From contig OU015567.1 of assembly GCA_907165135.1 (NCBI GenBank), positions 8,809,001 to 8,873,000 of the forward strand: a stretch of 64,000 nucleotides of DNA, in the 5' to 3' direction. Every line of letters begins with the position of its first letter. The first letter of the stretch is position 1. Source of the DNA: Oikopleura dioica (Eukaryota > Chordata > Appendicularia > Copelata > Oikopleuridae). Under the pieces are notes generated by a model. That model was given only the letters and a program-made list of their open reading frames with translations. It did no database searches and was not told the origin of the DNA. The position numbers and the translations under genes are program-made. Positions 10,318 through 23,000 of this stretch are shown piece by piece.

Positions 10318-12560
10318 CCATGTAAAAAGAGAAAACTGATTGTTTCCACCAAAGCTGCCATCACTAGAATACTGTAAATTGATTAATTTAACACCCACGT
10401 TCGCTTTGATAACTTTGTCGAGCAAAGTTTTCAGCCACCTTTTTCTTGCTTTGAGGATTTGTACAAAAAATCGAATAAAAATTGATGCTCTGTTTTTCTG
10501 GTCTGATTTTCTTGAGCACTAAATTTCGGCGAGACAATTTTAGTGCTACGTTGTCGATGTCTAGTTGACAACTTTTGGCAGGGGCATCTGTTGACCAACC
10601 GAGTTTTCTTTTCGCGTTGAAATTTTAATCCAATGAATTTGGCGTTTTGGCAAGCTATTTTTGACTCTGCTCTGCAACCGGGTTATGGTTAATCAAAGAC
10701 AATTACCCGTTGAAACGGTGATTTCGAAATTAGCCTTCAAAAAGATGCAAGTAAACATTATTTCAAGTGCGTGGAAAAATGGTTTAGCTGGTATTTAAAA
10801 GAACACGTTTCGACCACAAGAGAAAGAGGCAAAGTTCACATTTCAAAATGCTTTGGTAGATTAGAGGACTTTTTGCTTTTTAAAAATCAGGAAGTGGAGG
10901 ATCCGTAAAACCTCAATTTTTAGCATTTTTTGCAAGGTGAAGGGCTCGTGCCAGATAAATTCGTATCAATTAATGTTCTACAATCGGAATCTTGGAAAGC
11001 GGACAAGATAAAAAAGCAGAGTTGCAATTGGCACGGCCGGTTTTCCCATTTGATCTCCGAAGGTTTCTTTTATCTGCTATCTACTAGGTCATGTGAAAAT
11101 TAGCATCGAGTGGGTGCAAAATCTTGAGTGTCCGGCGACGGAGAAATTCAACAAAATTGAGGAGTAGGAAGAGATTCGCAACACTTGGACTTAGAGAGGC
11201 TAAGTATGCCACGTGAAGATGGCTAAATTGACAGCTTGAAGAAAATCCTCCTTCTGAAACATTTTTTATTCTATTTTCTAAAGACTCGCAGTTTGAAATA
11301 GTTTTTTTTCTAATTTGCGAAGTAACCCAGTACTTCGAGAAAAAGAGCTAATCTGATCTAAGACATGCCATCGGATAATATTCGAGGAACGGCCTTGCTA
11401 ACAAATTGAGCAAGATGAAGTACTAAGCCAGCGAATCCGATTTTATAAGACTCTTGCTCATTTTCTTTGAAATTCTAAAGAAGGACTTTCGCGATTCAGA
11501 ATCGCCGATTCTCAAAATCTGACGATCGGAAACGGGTTGCTGTTAGTTTCTTATCGGAAACCTGATTCTATTGGCAGCATTTGTCTGTTCTAGCGAAAAC
11601 CAAATCATTTCGACGATTTAAATTTTAATCACTGAACTTTCTCTTTGATCCATCGTTTTTTTCGGTGGGCAAAATATTAAATCTGAGTTATTTCAATTAG
11701 CTTAGTCACGGTCTCCCCTAAGACCAGATTGAAGTTAGTCTTATCCGTTTTTTTCAGACTTTTGGTCGAATGACCCTTCTATGCTTGTTTTAGTTTCAAT
11801 GAACTTCCGAGATTAGAAGCATTACCTGAAGTGATTATGTATTATAAGCACCGGTGAAAACACGGCACATGGGTTTGCCACATGTAGCCTGTCGTTAAAT
11901 CAAAGGAAAAACAAAAGATGGGTTTTGTAATGCTTCTAAACAAAGAACATGCAGGATGGATTAGCGTAGCCCTCTCGATTTCATTTTTCAAAGGGGCACT
12001 CTATTCGACCTGATACGTTTATTTGGCTTTGCCTCTGTCTGCTGGTATCAAGAAGTTAACTCAAGAAATTCAACAGTATAAAGCTCGAAAAAAGGATGTT
12101 CGTAAAACTTCATTTGTTAAATTCATTTTGATTTGAATAAACTTTTCTCTAATTAGATTCAGAAACCACTAGGCATCAAAAAAACTTAGTCTCCCTAATT
12201 TTCTTGTTTTCCGTTGGAAAACCGAAATATAACCGCACATTTCTCACGCCACTTTATGAAAATACTTGAAATCGCCATGAACCGCTACCCAAAGATAACA
12301 TCCAGAAAATGAGCATTAGTTTTATTTTCTAACGAATTTTTGGTTGAACCTTGAAAATGATCGTTTCAAAGCCGGAAATTAGCCATTTTGATTTGCTTTC
12401 GGCAAGAAATATTGGACACCATAACGTATAATTTTTCACTTCGAGTTTGCATTTATATTTGGCAATCAAGCTGGAATAATATTTTCTCTCTTAATGACAT
12501 TTGATAAGGAAGAAAAATTATTCCGAGTTTGATTGAATTATAGAAATGAATCGTGGCTAA
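10318..12560. other. AT-rich spacer between the WSCD-like genes
   Basis: About 2.2 kb with no exon, RNA gene or repeat that I can support on either strand. Stop codons are frequent in all frames. Confidence 0.5.
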
Positions 12561-13248
12561 CAGATGAGAGTTGGCATCAATCGACAAAGATGCGACAATT
12601 TCGACCAAAGTTTTGGTCGAATTTCGTATAAATTGTATGCCCTCATTCCCATGCAACAAAGCGATTAACAAATGCGTTCCGATAGAATGCAGAGATGAGC
12701 CTCAAAGTCCAAGCGACAAGAAATGCAACAAGTTCTACCATAGATGCGCGTGTCTAGAGTGCGAATTGAGCCAGTGCCTAGAAAGGTACAAAGACTACCA
12801 ATAACTCTCGGTTGAATTTCTGAGTAACAAAGACTGTGGTGAGCAAGCAAATTCAAGTGTTTAGTAAAGTCAAAAATCCCCGAAGTTCGGGGCCCGAACA
12901 ATGAAATATTTCTGCAACAAATAATATAGCAGTCGACTAGTTCCAAACAGACCATGTTAGCGATTCTCAATACTTATTCTTCCGCTGAATCAGAGAGTCC
13001 AGCGCGCTATCAGTGAGCTCCAGCGCGCCATCCCCCCGGAACGCGACGTTTATCGGTAAGCCGGACATTGTAGATCGTCTTCAATCTTCCTTCGAGTCGT
13101 CTTTATCTTCTTCCAAAATCAACCCGTATTTCTTTTTTTTTAACTTTTACGAATTTTTTTTTCAATCAAGAGAAATAAAGAAAATGGTCGGAAATTCAAC
13201 ATAAATTCGCTGTTTAGAAGAAAAATTTTCCAACCTTTGATCAGAGAA

Positions 13249-14706
13249 ATGAAGCTTTCAATTTTCCTCTCAATTGCTGGATTCGGATCACAAGCACAAG
13301 AACGATGTGGTCACATTCAATTCGGAAGACCCTCTCAGTTTGCACCAGTCAGTCTTTCCAGGTTTTTCCGTCATTTTTTCGGTTGAGAGATAAGAAATTT
13401 AAGTTATCCTGGATCTGGCAATACCTGGGTTAGGTATTTGATCGAAGAATATACAGGTTGTGGTTCCCATAAAAAATTCTTTTCTAAGGGCCTCCCCAAC
13501 GATACTAGAGAGGCCCTCCAATATGATTCGAAAAAAAATAGACAAGAACCCGAATTTAAGGCTACTACACAGGAAGTGTTTACCACGACGGCAAATTGTA
13601 TCGAGGCGGCTTCAAGGTAAAATTCTTGCGTTTAGAACATCGCCGGCTGGCCTCAGCTGCTTGTCTCTGATGCTCATTACCTACTGTAGTTCATAGTTTA
13701 AAGCGCCACTCACAAATTTAATCTAAGTTCGTTTTAGGGCGAGAAAGAAGACTGGAGCGAAGGTAGGGTAGTGATAACAAAGACACATACTTTTAGGCCA
13801 GAAGACAATCCGCTTACAGATGCTGTCATGCTCATTAGAAACCCATACGATTGCTTCCTTTCGGAATTTAACAGAGTAACGAGTGGAAGTGATCATACTG
13901 GGATAGCATCAAATGCTGGTAAGATTTATTTTCTAGCGTACTTTTTTGAATGTCAACTTATCAGAGCGCTAAGCCTAGAATTAATAAACAAGATCGAATT
14001 GCTAGAATCAGTCGTCTCTAACAAAGCTAGTCAAATCTGTGAGTTGCGGTCACATGACACCTATTTCGAAAATGTTGTTTTAATTAAATCGGCCAAGTGT
14101 AAATGTCAAAAACAAACTCTAAGTTGCGTTTTCACTATTTTAGATTTCATGGACTCGAAATGGGTAGAGCGAGATTTTCCAAAGCTGGCTTCTCGATGGC
14201 TTCGGCTGTACACAAATCTTCTCAGCAGTGGCAACGAAATTTTACCGATTATTTACGAAGGTAAAATCGTGAATCCGCATTTCCTAACTTTTTCAAAGAA
14301 ATGAAGGCTGATCCAAAGACAGAAATGAAGAAGATCGTCGATTTTCTGGACGTTCACACGGACTACGAGTCCAAATACGACTGCCTCTTTGGGGATAATT
14401 CGATGAGATTCAAGCGTTCTAGCGACCGGGAATACGACCCTTACTTATACATCGACCAAGGTAACGTTTTCAGTAACAGTACCCACATTTCGTCATTAAT
14501 CTAAACGCACTTGAAAGGTGATATTTTATCGGGCTAAAATGAGACTAGCTCAATAATCTACCTAAATCATGTATAAAAATCGTTGGTGACTCAATTTTTT
14601 AGATCGACTTAAGCCAGTAAATCAAGCAATCATGGAGCTTTCCAATTTGCTCAACAGTACCCATGGCATTGAACTCCCGATGACATATCTAAGGGACATC
14701 TACTAA
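13249..14706 (+). CDS. WSCD-like sulfotransferase, copy 2
   Basis: Exons 13249-13361, 13404-13456, 13561-13616, 13738-13918, 14144-14260, 14299-14460 and 14603-14706 sum to 262 codons in frame (261 aa), all with GT-AG introns. A signal peptide (MKLSIFLSIAGFGSQAQ) precedes ERCGHIQFG, SYPGSGNTWVRYLIEEYTG, YYTGSVYHDGKLYRGGFKGE and LIRNPYDCFLSEFNR, the PAPS-binding motifs shared with copy 1 and WSCD1/2. Three introns in the first half (13362-13403, 13457-13560, 13617-13737) are missing from copy 1, while the signal-peptide intron of copy 1 is missing here. A polyadenylation signal AATAAA is at 14945-14950. Golgi or secretory-pathway sulfotransferase by family; acceptor unknown. Confidence 0.82.
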
Positions 14707-15065
14707 CTTTCTTTCTTCATCCCTTACTGAAGTTATTCCGGAATTGCCAAAAGCTCCCACTCCGTCACACAAAATGTCACTATCACTACATGCTCTTCAT
14801 GACTGACCTTGTACATTATTATAATCGACTTGTCAAGCCCTGCTGATGCTTGATTCAATTCATATTCCTTTACCAACTATGCAAAATTCTGCTCCTACCA
14901 CTTGATGTAAAGAACCACTCGATCCAGATTCATTAGATCTATCTAATAAACATTTGTTGAAATTTGAAAAAAACTATCCGTTTATTATTTTTATTGAAGA
15001 TTATTTCAAAAAACGTGGCAGAGGATTTAATTTGTCAAAGGAGAATGAACGTGGACGCGGTTGAC

Positions 15066-16269
15066 TCAGACAAAGAATCTTATATTGGAGCAGAGGCAAT
15101 CTCCCGTTTCACGTTTTGCAAAGTCGTTAGCATTAGTGAGAAAGTACCAAGACTTCAGCGAGTAATTGATAAAGCGGTCTTTGAAAGTCTGCCAATTCGG
15201 GGAGGAGAGGAAGTTTTCTTGCTGCGTTCGCTCCCACATTTCTAAAGAGGGATTTTATTAACACGATCGATTAAAAAACCAGCTTACCGGATAAAGCAAG
15301 ACTTCTTTTTATATTCGCCCAGGATAGAGTGCCAGTAACGTCCGTAACGTAATTATTATGCGTTCCAGAAATCTTCATCTTCTTATGATCCAATGCGCTA
15401 TTCAAGTACTCCTCGCTCATGACCTCTTTTGACATCTTTTTAATTTTATCAAGGTTGGCTTTGAATTTTTCGAATCCCTCCTCGTCAGCGAAAAAGCAAT
15501 CGTCCCGGACTGGATCGTCAAACAGCTTTTTAGAGGTTCTGTTTTGGCATAACTTTGTTTTGTTTCAACATGTTTTGTTAAATTATTTGGAATTGGCAAT
15601 TAGAAGAGATAGCAAGGTGATTGAATGAGAACCGTTGGCTGAACGACAATCGAGTCATTGATAGAGATGGTGCCACTCAGAATATTGCTATCGTCTTCTT
15701 CGTCAGAATTCTCGTGGTGAAACATAATATCTTTAGCCAGTTGGATTAGTTCCTAAATCAGATGTTATAACAAAAAACGTGACGATAACCAGTTCCTCTC
15801 GCAATCGGACAGATCAGAACATCGTTTTTTATTAATTCAATATGCAACTAATTTCACCAAGCTCAAAATTTTCACCTTTCTTTTACTATTTCCGAAATTC
15901 CAAATGTCCTACATCAATTAATAAATGGCGTAAAATGATGAAATCAACAAGGGGAACATCGAAAATAAATCCCTACCTCATCAGACTCCGGATTTTCTTC
16001 GAGCAACCTGACCATAGCAACACCTCTAGCTCCGTAAGAATGAATCAGTTGCCTATTAAAGTCGTCTTTTTCAAGCATCATCAGAGCTCTATACTTTGAC
16101 TCTTGAAATAAACGGTTTCTGAGAAACATTTTTGAGAAAACATACCCATGATATAACTTTGGAAATATAAGATAAGCATCGAAATGTTGTGCAAAAGCTC
16201 GACGATGCCGAATGCCCAAACGCATAAACTTGCTCGTTTGCCGATGTAAAGTACTCTTCTCGCAGCCAT
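15066..16269 (-). CDS. Unrecognised protein with N-terminal hydrophobic segment
   Basis: Exons (minus) 16269-16158, 16101-15977, 15752-15633, 15525-15288 and 15241-15066 are phase consistent (256 aa). The N-terminus MAARRVLYIGKRASL is followed by one hydrophobic helix (CVWAFGIVELLHNISMLILY), which could be a signal-anchor or a mitochondrial targeting segment. An acidic patch (NSDEEDDSN) and a charged region (FADEEGFEKFKANLDKIKK) follow. I do not recognise the family. It is the most downstream of three (-) genes with gaps of about 190 and 330 nt, so it may be co-transcribed with them. Confidence 0.55.
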
Positions 16270-16461
16270 CTTTAGAGATGTAAGAAACGGGACAGAATAA
16301 GAAAGAGCGGAGAAAAAGTAGAAGCCGAACGTAGACCAGAAGAAAGTTTCAACAGCTGGTACCCTGAATATTGCTGATTACTTACAGGGTAGTTAGCTGT
16401 CTATGACAGGTGCATTTATGAAAAAATGGGGCTTTTCAGAAGATGTTAAGTGTAAAATATA

Positions 16462-17241
16462 TTACCAAATATCTTTAATAACTTGCACAGCATCTTCGCT
16501 CTCCTTCACGCTCTCAAAAAGCTCTTTCTCCAGCGCCAATCTCGTCTCCGCCAGCTCCTCCTCCGTCGTCCTCGGTTTCGTCCCCGAGAATCTGATCGTT
16601 ATTCTTTCAAGCTCTTCTGCCGACTCACGACGTTTGAAAAAATCGAGCAGCGCGGGTGATGATGATTTTCCAAGAGTAGCACTTAAAATTTCATCAAGCG
16701 GATTCGACGACTCAAGCATTGGAATCTCGACGATTTTGTTGCACGAAACAGACGATTCTGGATCAGTAAACATCGTCACCAGCGGCGGTAGTAGAAGAAG
16801 AACATAAAAACCGACCCAGAAAATGAATCGCGTGAAAATTTGAGAAGTTGTCTTTTCCATGTCTTTTTCGATCTCTGAAATCGCTCGAACAATCAACGGA
16901 TTCGCCAGGTAAGGTTTTTCTTTGAGCAGAGCATTCAGCGAGTCTACGTGTTTGTTACTGAAGCTTTCCTCCATTTGGGCGATTTGTTCTTTTGATTTTT
17001 GCTCGAACTTGGGAAGCCAATCTTCCAAATTCGAGCTCTGAAACTGCCTCTTTGAAGCAGCAGATAATTCTTCATAATTGAAGCCCAATTTCGCGTATTT
17101 CTGGCGCACGGAATCGCCTAGAATTATCATTTCACAGTTGTTTACTCTGCTTACAGTACCTCCAATGACGCTATGAAACTGCCTGAGATTCTTGCTTACT
17201 CTCAGGCGAAGAATCTCTTTAGAAACTCGAAGCTGATTCAT
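16462..17241 (-). CDS. Probable mitochondrial membrane protein, unrecognised
   Basis: A single open frame of 259 codons; a 42-nt GT-AG segment at 17118-17159 has intron consensus ends and is in frame without stops, so the protein is 245 aa if it is spliced. The N-terminus MNQLRVSKEILRLRVSKNLR is basic, amphipathic and free of acidic residues except one, as in a mitochondrial presequence. A long helical soluble region follows, then one transmembrane helix (IFWVGFYVLLLLPPLVTMF) and a C-terminal charged domain. No family recognised. Its position next to a FAM210-like gene on the same strand is consistent with a mitochondrial role; this is inference. Confidence 0.6.
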   Translation of the reverse strand: MNQLRVSKEILRLRVSKNLRQFHSVIGGTVSRVNNCEMIILGDSVRQKYAKLGFNYEELSAASKRQFQSSNLEDWLPKFEQKSKEQIAQMEESFSNKHVDSLNALLKEKPYLANPLIVRAISEIEKDMEKTTSQIFTRFIFWVGFYVLLLLPPLVTMFTDPESSVSCNKIVEIPMLESSNPLDEILSATLGKSSSPALLDFFKRRESAEELERITIRFSGTKPRTTEEELAETRLALEKELFESVKESEDAVQVIKDIW

Positions 17242-17570
17242 TTTAACTGTAATTTCGACTGACAGTAACTCCGGCTCCTTTCATCACCCAAATTTTCAAC
17301 TTCGAGAGACCGATTTCTCTCTTGATTGTTCTCTCTAAATAACAGAGATTAATTATCTTTTTTTTATAAAAAAGGTTTTTGTTTATTGATTTTTTAAACA
17401 GTTGAGAAGAAAAAACGAAAAATAGAAAAAAGAAATAATCTGAAATATTGCAATTAGCCAGCGATTCGATTTTAGCGCGTTTCGGTTTTCAAAACTTCTT
17501 CTTGTGAAATGCGAGTCAGGTGATTTTGAGAGCTCCTCCATACAGAACAGACAGGAAAGGAGTTGATCTT

Positions 17571-18635
17571 TTAGAACTTTTTGAAGAACTTGGGAAGAAT
17601 GCCGCGTTTCCTGCAGAAGAGGACCGTTCTTCTACAGAGAAACAGGTAGAAAAGATAGCGCAAGGGCTTTGCTAGCTCCCATATCAGGAATGTAGTGATA
17701 AACATATTTGCCGTTCGACCTTCGTACTTTATTTGACCCTAGAAAACTGTCAGCGCTTGCAAATAGGACTTGGACTTACTGTGACTCGATTGTTCATTAA
17801 TTCGAAGTCATCATTGTTGTGAATTCTCTCAATAACTTTCTGCGTGTCTACTTTGAAGACTTTCGTCCAGTCCATCCATCCTCTTTCATCGAGCCATTCT
17901 ACTGTTGGAACAATTTCCATGCCCAGACGAAAGGGAATCGTGAACACCATGAAAAGAGGCACAAACGTACTAAATAAGTCGTTCTTCACAAGACTGGATG
18001 GAGAAAATCTTACGCCCAATAAATGATGAACCAAAGAACTCCGTATTGTTTGATCGCTTCTTTCGTCTTTGTCCAAGCCCGACCAAGGCGACTTTCTTTG
18101 AAAGAAAATGATCTTCTGCTTGGATCGCTCAATCGCTGGTACTTGAATGAAGATGAATGAAGCTTTTCCTCCGAAGCGGCTATAAAATAGGGTTTTAGAT
18201 TGTCAGTGAATATGGCGAAAACTTTTCGCCGAAAAGAACGAGGATGAGTTTATGACATGAACTTTGTGGTCTCGCTTGAGAACTAGAGAAATAAAAGTTA
18301 ATGTGCGTGACGATTTTCGATATATAAAGAGGAGAATCACATCCTAAAAATAAAAGATAAATAAATTCCTCTTTAAGAATATCATAAAATGATATGCATC
18401 AACAACTATTCCAAGGTGCGTGTAATCGACAATGTGAAAGCATACTTTTGTTTGGAGTTGAAGAGAAATTCCTGATGAGATTTGTCGGCAAAATTGGAAC
18501 GCGCTCGTACTGCGCTCCAGAAGCAGCGCTACTCCTGTGAATGCCGTTTCCGAACATGACGCTCTTGCGGAGCGCGCGCCTGACCGGGATCAAAAGCTGA
18601 CTGCTCAAAATCATCTGAAAAACATTTCTCAGCAT
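17571..18635 (-). CDS. FAM210/DUF1279-like mitochondrial protein
   Basis: Exons (minus) 18635-18446, 18179-18014, 17969-17780 and 17738-17571 sum to 238 codons in frame. The N-terminus is Arg/Ser-rich with NLIRNFSSTP, typical of mitochondrial import. The core reads TKTKEAIKQYGVLWFIIYWA TFVPLFMVFTIPF, then a loop and ANMFITTFLIWELAKPLRYLFYLFL, which matches the DUF1279 layout (short basic helix, transmembrane helix, then a KxxxPxRY segment with a second helix). FAM210A/B act in mitochondria; precise biochemistry is not clear. The C-terminus ends basic (KFFKKF). The assignment rests on motif layout, so I hold it at moderate confidence. Confidence 0.55.
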
Positions 18636-20098
18636 CGCTGCTATTCTCCAAATCTGCCATAGAAACCAAAAATAAACAATTAATTTAGATTGATTCTAGT
18701 GACTTTTGATTCAAAGACCACTCAACCCTTTTATGATTATTCAATTATTACGCAATATTAGCAAAAATTGTTAGAAGTAGAAAATGACTGGGAATCTCAG
18801 AATTTTCTGGAGCCTGCCTCGTCAACCTGTGTCCAAAACCTGAATCAGGACCTAAAAGAGCTTGAATGAAAAGTTACGCAGCGGCTTTTATGAAAACGAA
18901 GCCGCAAAGCCGCTTCGCCAAATTACCATCTCAATATATTCTTCATTCTACGTGGCTTTTCATCTAGGCTATCTCAGTACCTGACTCAAGTTTTGGACAC
19001 AGGTTGGCGAGCTCAGTTTACAGCACCAAATTTCACCTGTACTCAATCTTTCTTTACATAAAAGCTGAATAAAAGCGCTCTACCATTTTCTTTCTGCGGG
19101 TATTTTATATCTAAGAATGTCTTTTAAATTGAGAGACGAGAAAATTGAGCATAAGAATCATTTACAATTTCAAGAGAAATAATTCTTATATCATTTTTGA
19201 TAGCAATAGGGAGGGTGTATTTGAACTTGGAAGAAAATATCAGCAGTGACAGTAGACTATACCTTGAAGTTGACTTTAAAAAATCAAACAATTTGCCTAG
19301 AACTCGCGAAACTGCGAGATTTTTAAGACACAGATGGAGGATCAAAGTATTCAAATTTCAAGTAAAAAGATTCTCCAGTGATGTCTTCTCAAATTAGCCG
19401 CCAATAATAACCGGTACTGGTTTCTTCGTCTGCCGTATTTTCGGACATGTACCTTGCTCAGAGACGAAATCGGGGCGGCGATTTCGATTAAATAACAGAA
19501 TCTAAAAAGAAATTTCAGTAACCAAAAAATTTCCATTTTATCTTACCATCAGTTTCAGGCCATATCTTCGTAATTAAGAATAAAGCACATTTTCAACGAT
19601 TCAAAACCATTTTGAGAAAGTGGTTTCTTCTGAAAAACTCGACTTTTAATAAAAAATATGAAAATAACTGAAAAGAAATAAGTGAACTGGATCCAGCTGA
19701 AAAGTTTCAAGACTCTTGAAAAAACCAAAGAAAATGTAACAGAATTCGAAAATTCCAGAGAAAACTATCTGAAAGTCTTTCTTTTTCTAGTTTATCTTCA
19801 TTTCAGGTGTTTTTTTGTGTCTTTGTAAGTGTCTCTCGGTTTACAACAGATTTTGAATAATTCACAGTTTCTCTGAGTCGTCGGATTCAAAGGAAACTAC
19901 GCGGAGTGGCCTAACCCGAGCGCGCCAATTGGCCAATTTTGAAACCGCGCGCGTTCAAATTTAAAACTGTCGCGAGCTCTCTACCCTCCTCAAATGCTTT
20001 AGCCTTTAGCACTAGAATTATCACCAACCTTTTCCTTTTTTCGAAATTGACGAAGATTTATTAGTAAGAGAAAATAAAGAAGTAAAAAATAAGAATAA
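18636..20098. other. Spacer between FAM210-like and TACC genes
   Basis: No exon recognised. It contains the 194-bp inverted-repeat element at 18818-19011 and the presumed promoter of the TACC gene near its right end. Confidence 0.45.
18818..19011. repeat. Short inverted-repeat element (MITE-like)
   Basis: The left end CTCGTCAACCTGTGTCCAAA is matched in inverse orientation by the right end (GTTTTGGACACAGGTTGGCGAG). Similarity continues through the CAGGTACTGAG-like segment for about 40 bp with mismatches. No clear target-site duplication or ORF. Confidence 0.55.
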
Positions 20099-23000
20099 AT
20101 GGACGACAGTTTTGACGATTTCAAGACGCCGACGGGCTCTCCTGTCAAAGAAAATCCTTCAGGAAAGTGTCATCAATAAAAATTAACAATAATGGCGAAA
20201 AAAACCGGGAAGGGTGCTCCTGTGGCACTGTCTCTCTTGTGGCACTTTCTCTCCTGTGGCACTTGCGCCCGCTGTGGTATACCACAGGAGAGACGGTGCC
20301 ACAAGAGAGACAGTGCCACAAGAGAGACATTTTCAACTATCAGATTCTCGAAATGATAATTTTAGGGAGTCCACCGACCTATCTCCATGTGCGCGCCTCG
20401 CTGTTTTCCTTAGATAATTTTTTTCGATTTACATGAATTTTTTGGGTGGACGAAACTTTCAATAGACGATTGAGTTATGTTACAATGTAACAGTTTCATA
20501 AGTTCTGTATCCTTGATATCAAGAATCCAAATTTTCGGAAAAGCTCACCGTTAGTACCAGATATGATTAGTTGACGAAATGACAATGAAAGGTCAAGGAA
20601 AGTTTCGTCCACGTAGAAAAATAAATTTTAATCAGAAAAAGTTCTAACGGCAAAGATAGAAACTAAAAAACTGCGAGCCACGCGCGTGGAGCTCGGCCGG
20701 CGGATTCCCTAGGAAGAATACCATTTTGAAAATCTGATAGGGAACGCTTTTGAAAATGTCTCTCTTATGGCACTGTCTCTCTTGTGGCACTGTCTTTCCT
20801 GTGGTATACCACAACAGGCGCAAGTGCCACATGAGAGACAGTGCCACAGGAGGCAAATATGACGAAAGTGCCACAAGAGCACCCTCTCCAAAAAAACCGG
20901 CATCTCTTTATCTAAAATGATGTGAGGCGAAATCGCTGATTATAATTATTCTCATATCTTCAATAATTATTCCCCCGATGAGTGATCATCTGTTTATCCC
21001 TTTTCTCTGATTTTTTTTCTTTCTGGTTTCGATTTTGAAGTGAATCAAACGAGGGAAAAAATGATGTGTAACTATGGCAATGTCTAACACTCTGAAAAGC
21101 ACTGGAGCAAATCGTATTCGATGGAATAGAACAAAATGCTACGAAAGAGGCGAAAAAACGAGCTGAACTTGACGGTAAAAACTGAACTTGAACCTTTTTC
21201 AGATAACACTAACTCATTTATCGATCTTCCTCTTTTTCTTCTATTTCTTACCAAGCAGCTTATTTTGAAGAGAAAGAGATAAATATGTAGATAGTTCTAA
21301 TTAAATGCAATCATTTGATAATCACCGTTGAAGTCAGATAATTTTGAACCAGTTAGGGTTATTTTCAATGCCCAGAGGGATCAAAACTCGTGGCATTTTA
21401 AAAGAAATGTTCATTGATGCATTTTTCACTTTGATACTTGAATTTACTTTACGGCGGATTAGTAGCTACTTCCTTGAAATGTCCAGTCAGTAATAAAAAT
21501 GTCGGAAAGTCGGTTGATCTTGAATTCTAGAGCTCCGTGCCGCTGGAGTCGAACTTTCCGACGATGATATGTACGATTCGGACAACGAAGCTCCTCAAAC
21601 TGGCCCGATGGTCGAAGACGATCCAGATGGAGTCGATTTTGACTCTGACGACAACGAGTCCAACATGCTAGGTAAGAAAAACACCCCCCGCTGTCTGTGC
21701 GAACCCAGTTTGGATATTTTCAACGGAATAATTTTGAAATTCGAATTCTGATTTGAATCTTGAAAACAAGATCGATTATTTTTGTTTTTAGCGAAGCAAA
21801 TGCAGTTCACTCCGGCAGACAGCACGATGGTGTTTGAGCTCAACGAGAAGCGAATTATGGAAGAAGCTATAATGCGAGAGAAGGAGAACAAGAGCCCGGA
21901 TGGAGATGAAACTGCCTTGTTAGAGGGAACAATGTGTGACAATACGGTCAATATGAATGATACCGATTTGTTAGACCAGGTAAACTTCCATTTGGGCTAA
22001 GGTATTTAATTGCCAATAAATTATTAGGTTTTTTGGGCTACCCAGAATACCTTAATCCCAAGATGGAGACTTCAGTCTCTGCTCAAGCAATTTGTGAATT
22101 CATGTCTTTTTAGACAACAACTGGGAATGAGTTCAAGCAGCCGCCAAACCCAGCGGACATGACCGTTATTGACGAGGACGACGAAATCTGCATCAAAATC
22201 AAGTCATCCGCGAAAAAGTTCCGCACCCCCGCGTCGACCAGTTCCGATCGCGCGGAAGATAAAACAATTGAAGTTGGAAAACCGAACCTTGAAGAAACTG
22301 ATCTTGGTTTGAGTGAAACGATCGCGGGAAAGACGGTCTTGGAGGTGACCTCTGGGGAGTTTGAAAAGACTGAAATGGGGTTTGAAAATGAAGAAGCAGT
22401 AACTGTCGAAGAAGCTGCTCCGGAAGAATCTAACTATGCTACAGCTCTCACAACGCCTGTTGTAGAGGCGTCTCCATTACACGAAGTTACTGAAAAGCCC
22501 AAAGAAGAAGCTCCAGTTGAAACTTCCGCGTTTCCAGCAGCCGAAGAAGCTCCAGAGCCGCCAAAACCGGAAGAAGATGAAGAAATTCCTCCTCCAGCAA
22601 AAGGTACTTACACAATGGACTTCGACAAATTCGACGATCCCAATTTCAACCCCTTCGCCACGTCTAAAACCGCTATGCGCAATTCTCCCGAGCCACAAGA
22701 AGACATTCCAGTGCCTAAAGGAAGTTATTCCGTCGATTACGATAAGTTTGACGACCCTAATTTCAATCCCTTTGAAAGTAAAAAAGCGATGCAGAATTCA
22801 CCAACACCTGAGAATCAACCTAATACCTCAATTTCAACAGGTAAGCCCTCTTTTTCTTCTCATTTAGAAAAAAAAATCATTCAAGAAGCAAACAAAACGA
22901 TTGAAATCACTGCCAAGCCCGAAGAAGTCACACCCGCCAAAAGTGAAAGCGAAAAAGAAAACAATCACAGTTCAGAAGATTTGCCAAGTTCAGAGAATGT

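Noticed and set aside
12571-12804. Cys-rich open frame (CVPIECRDEP ... CACLECELSQC)
   Set aside because: It has no in-frame ATG at its start, no signal peptide and no clear splice partners. It might be an exon of an unseen gene but I cannot support it.
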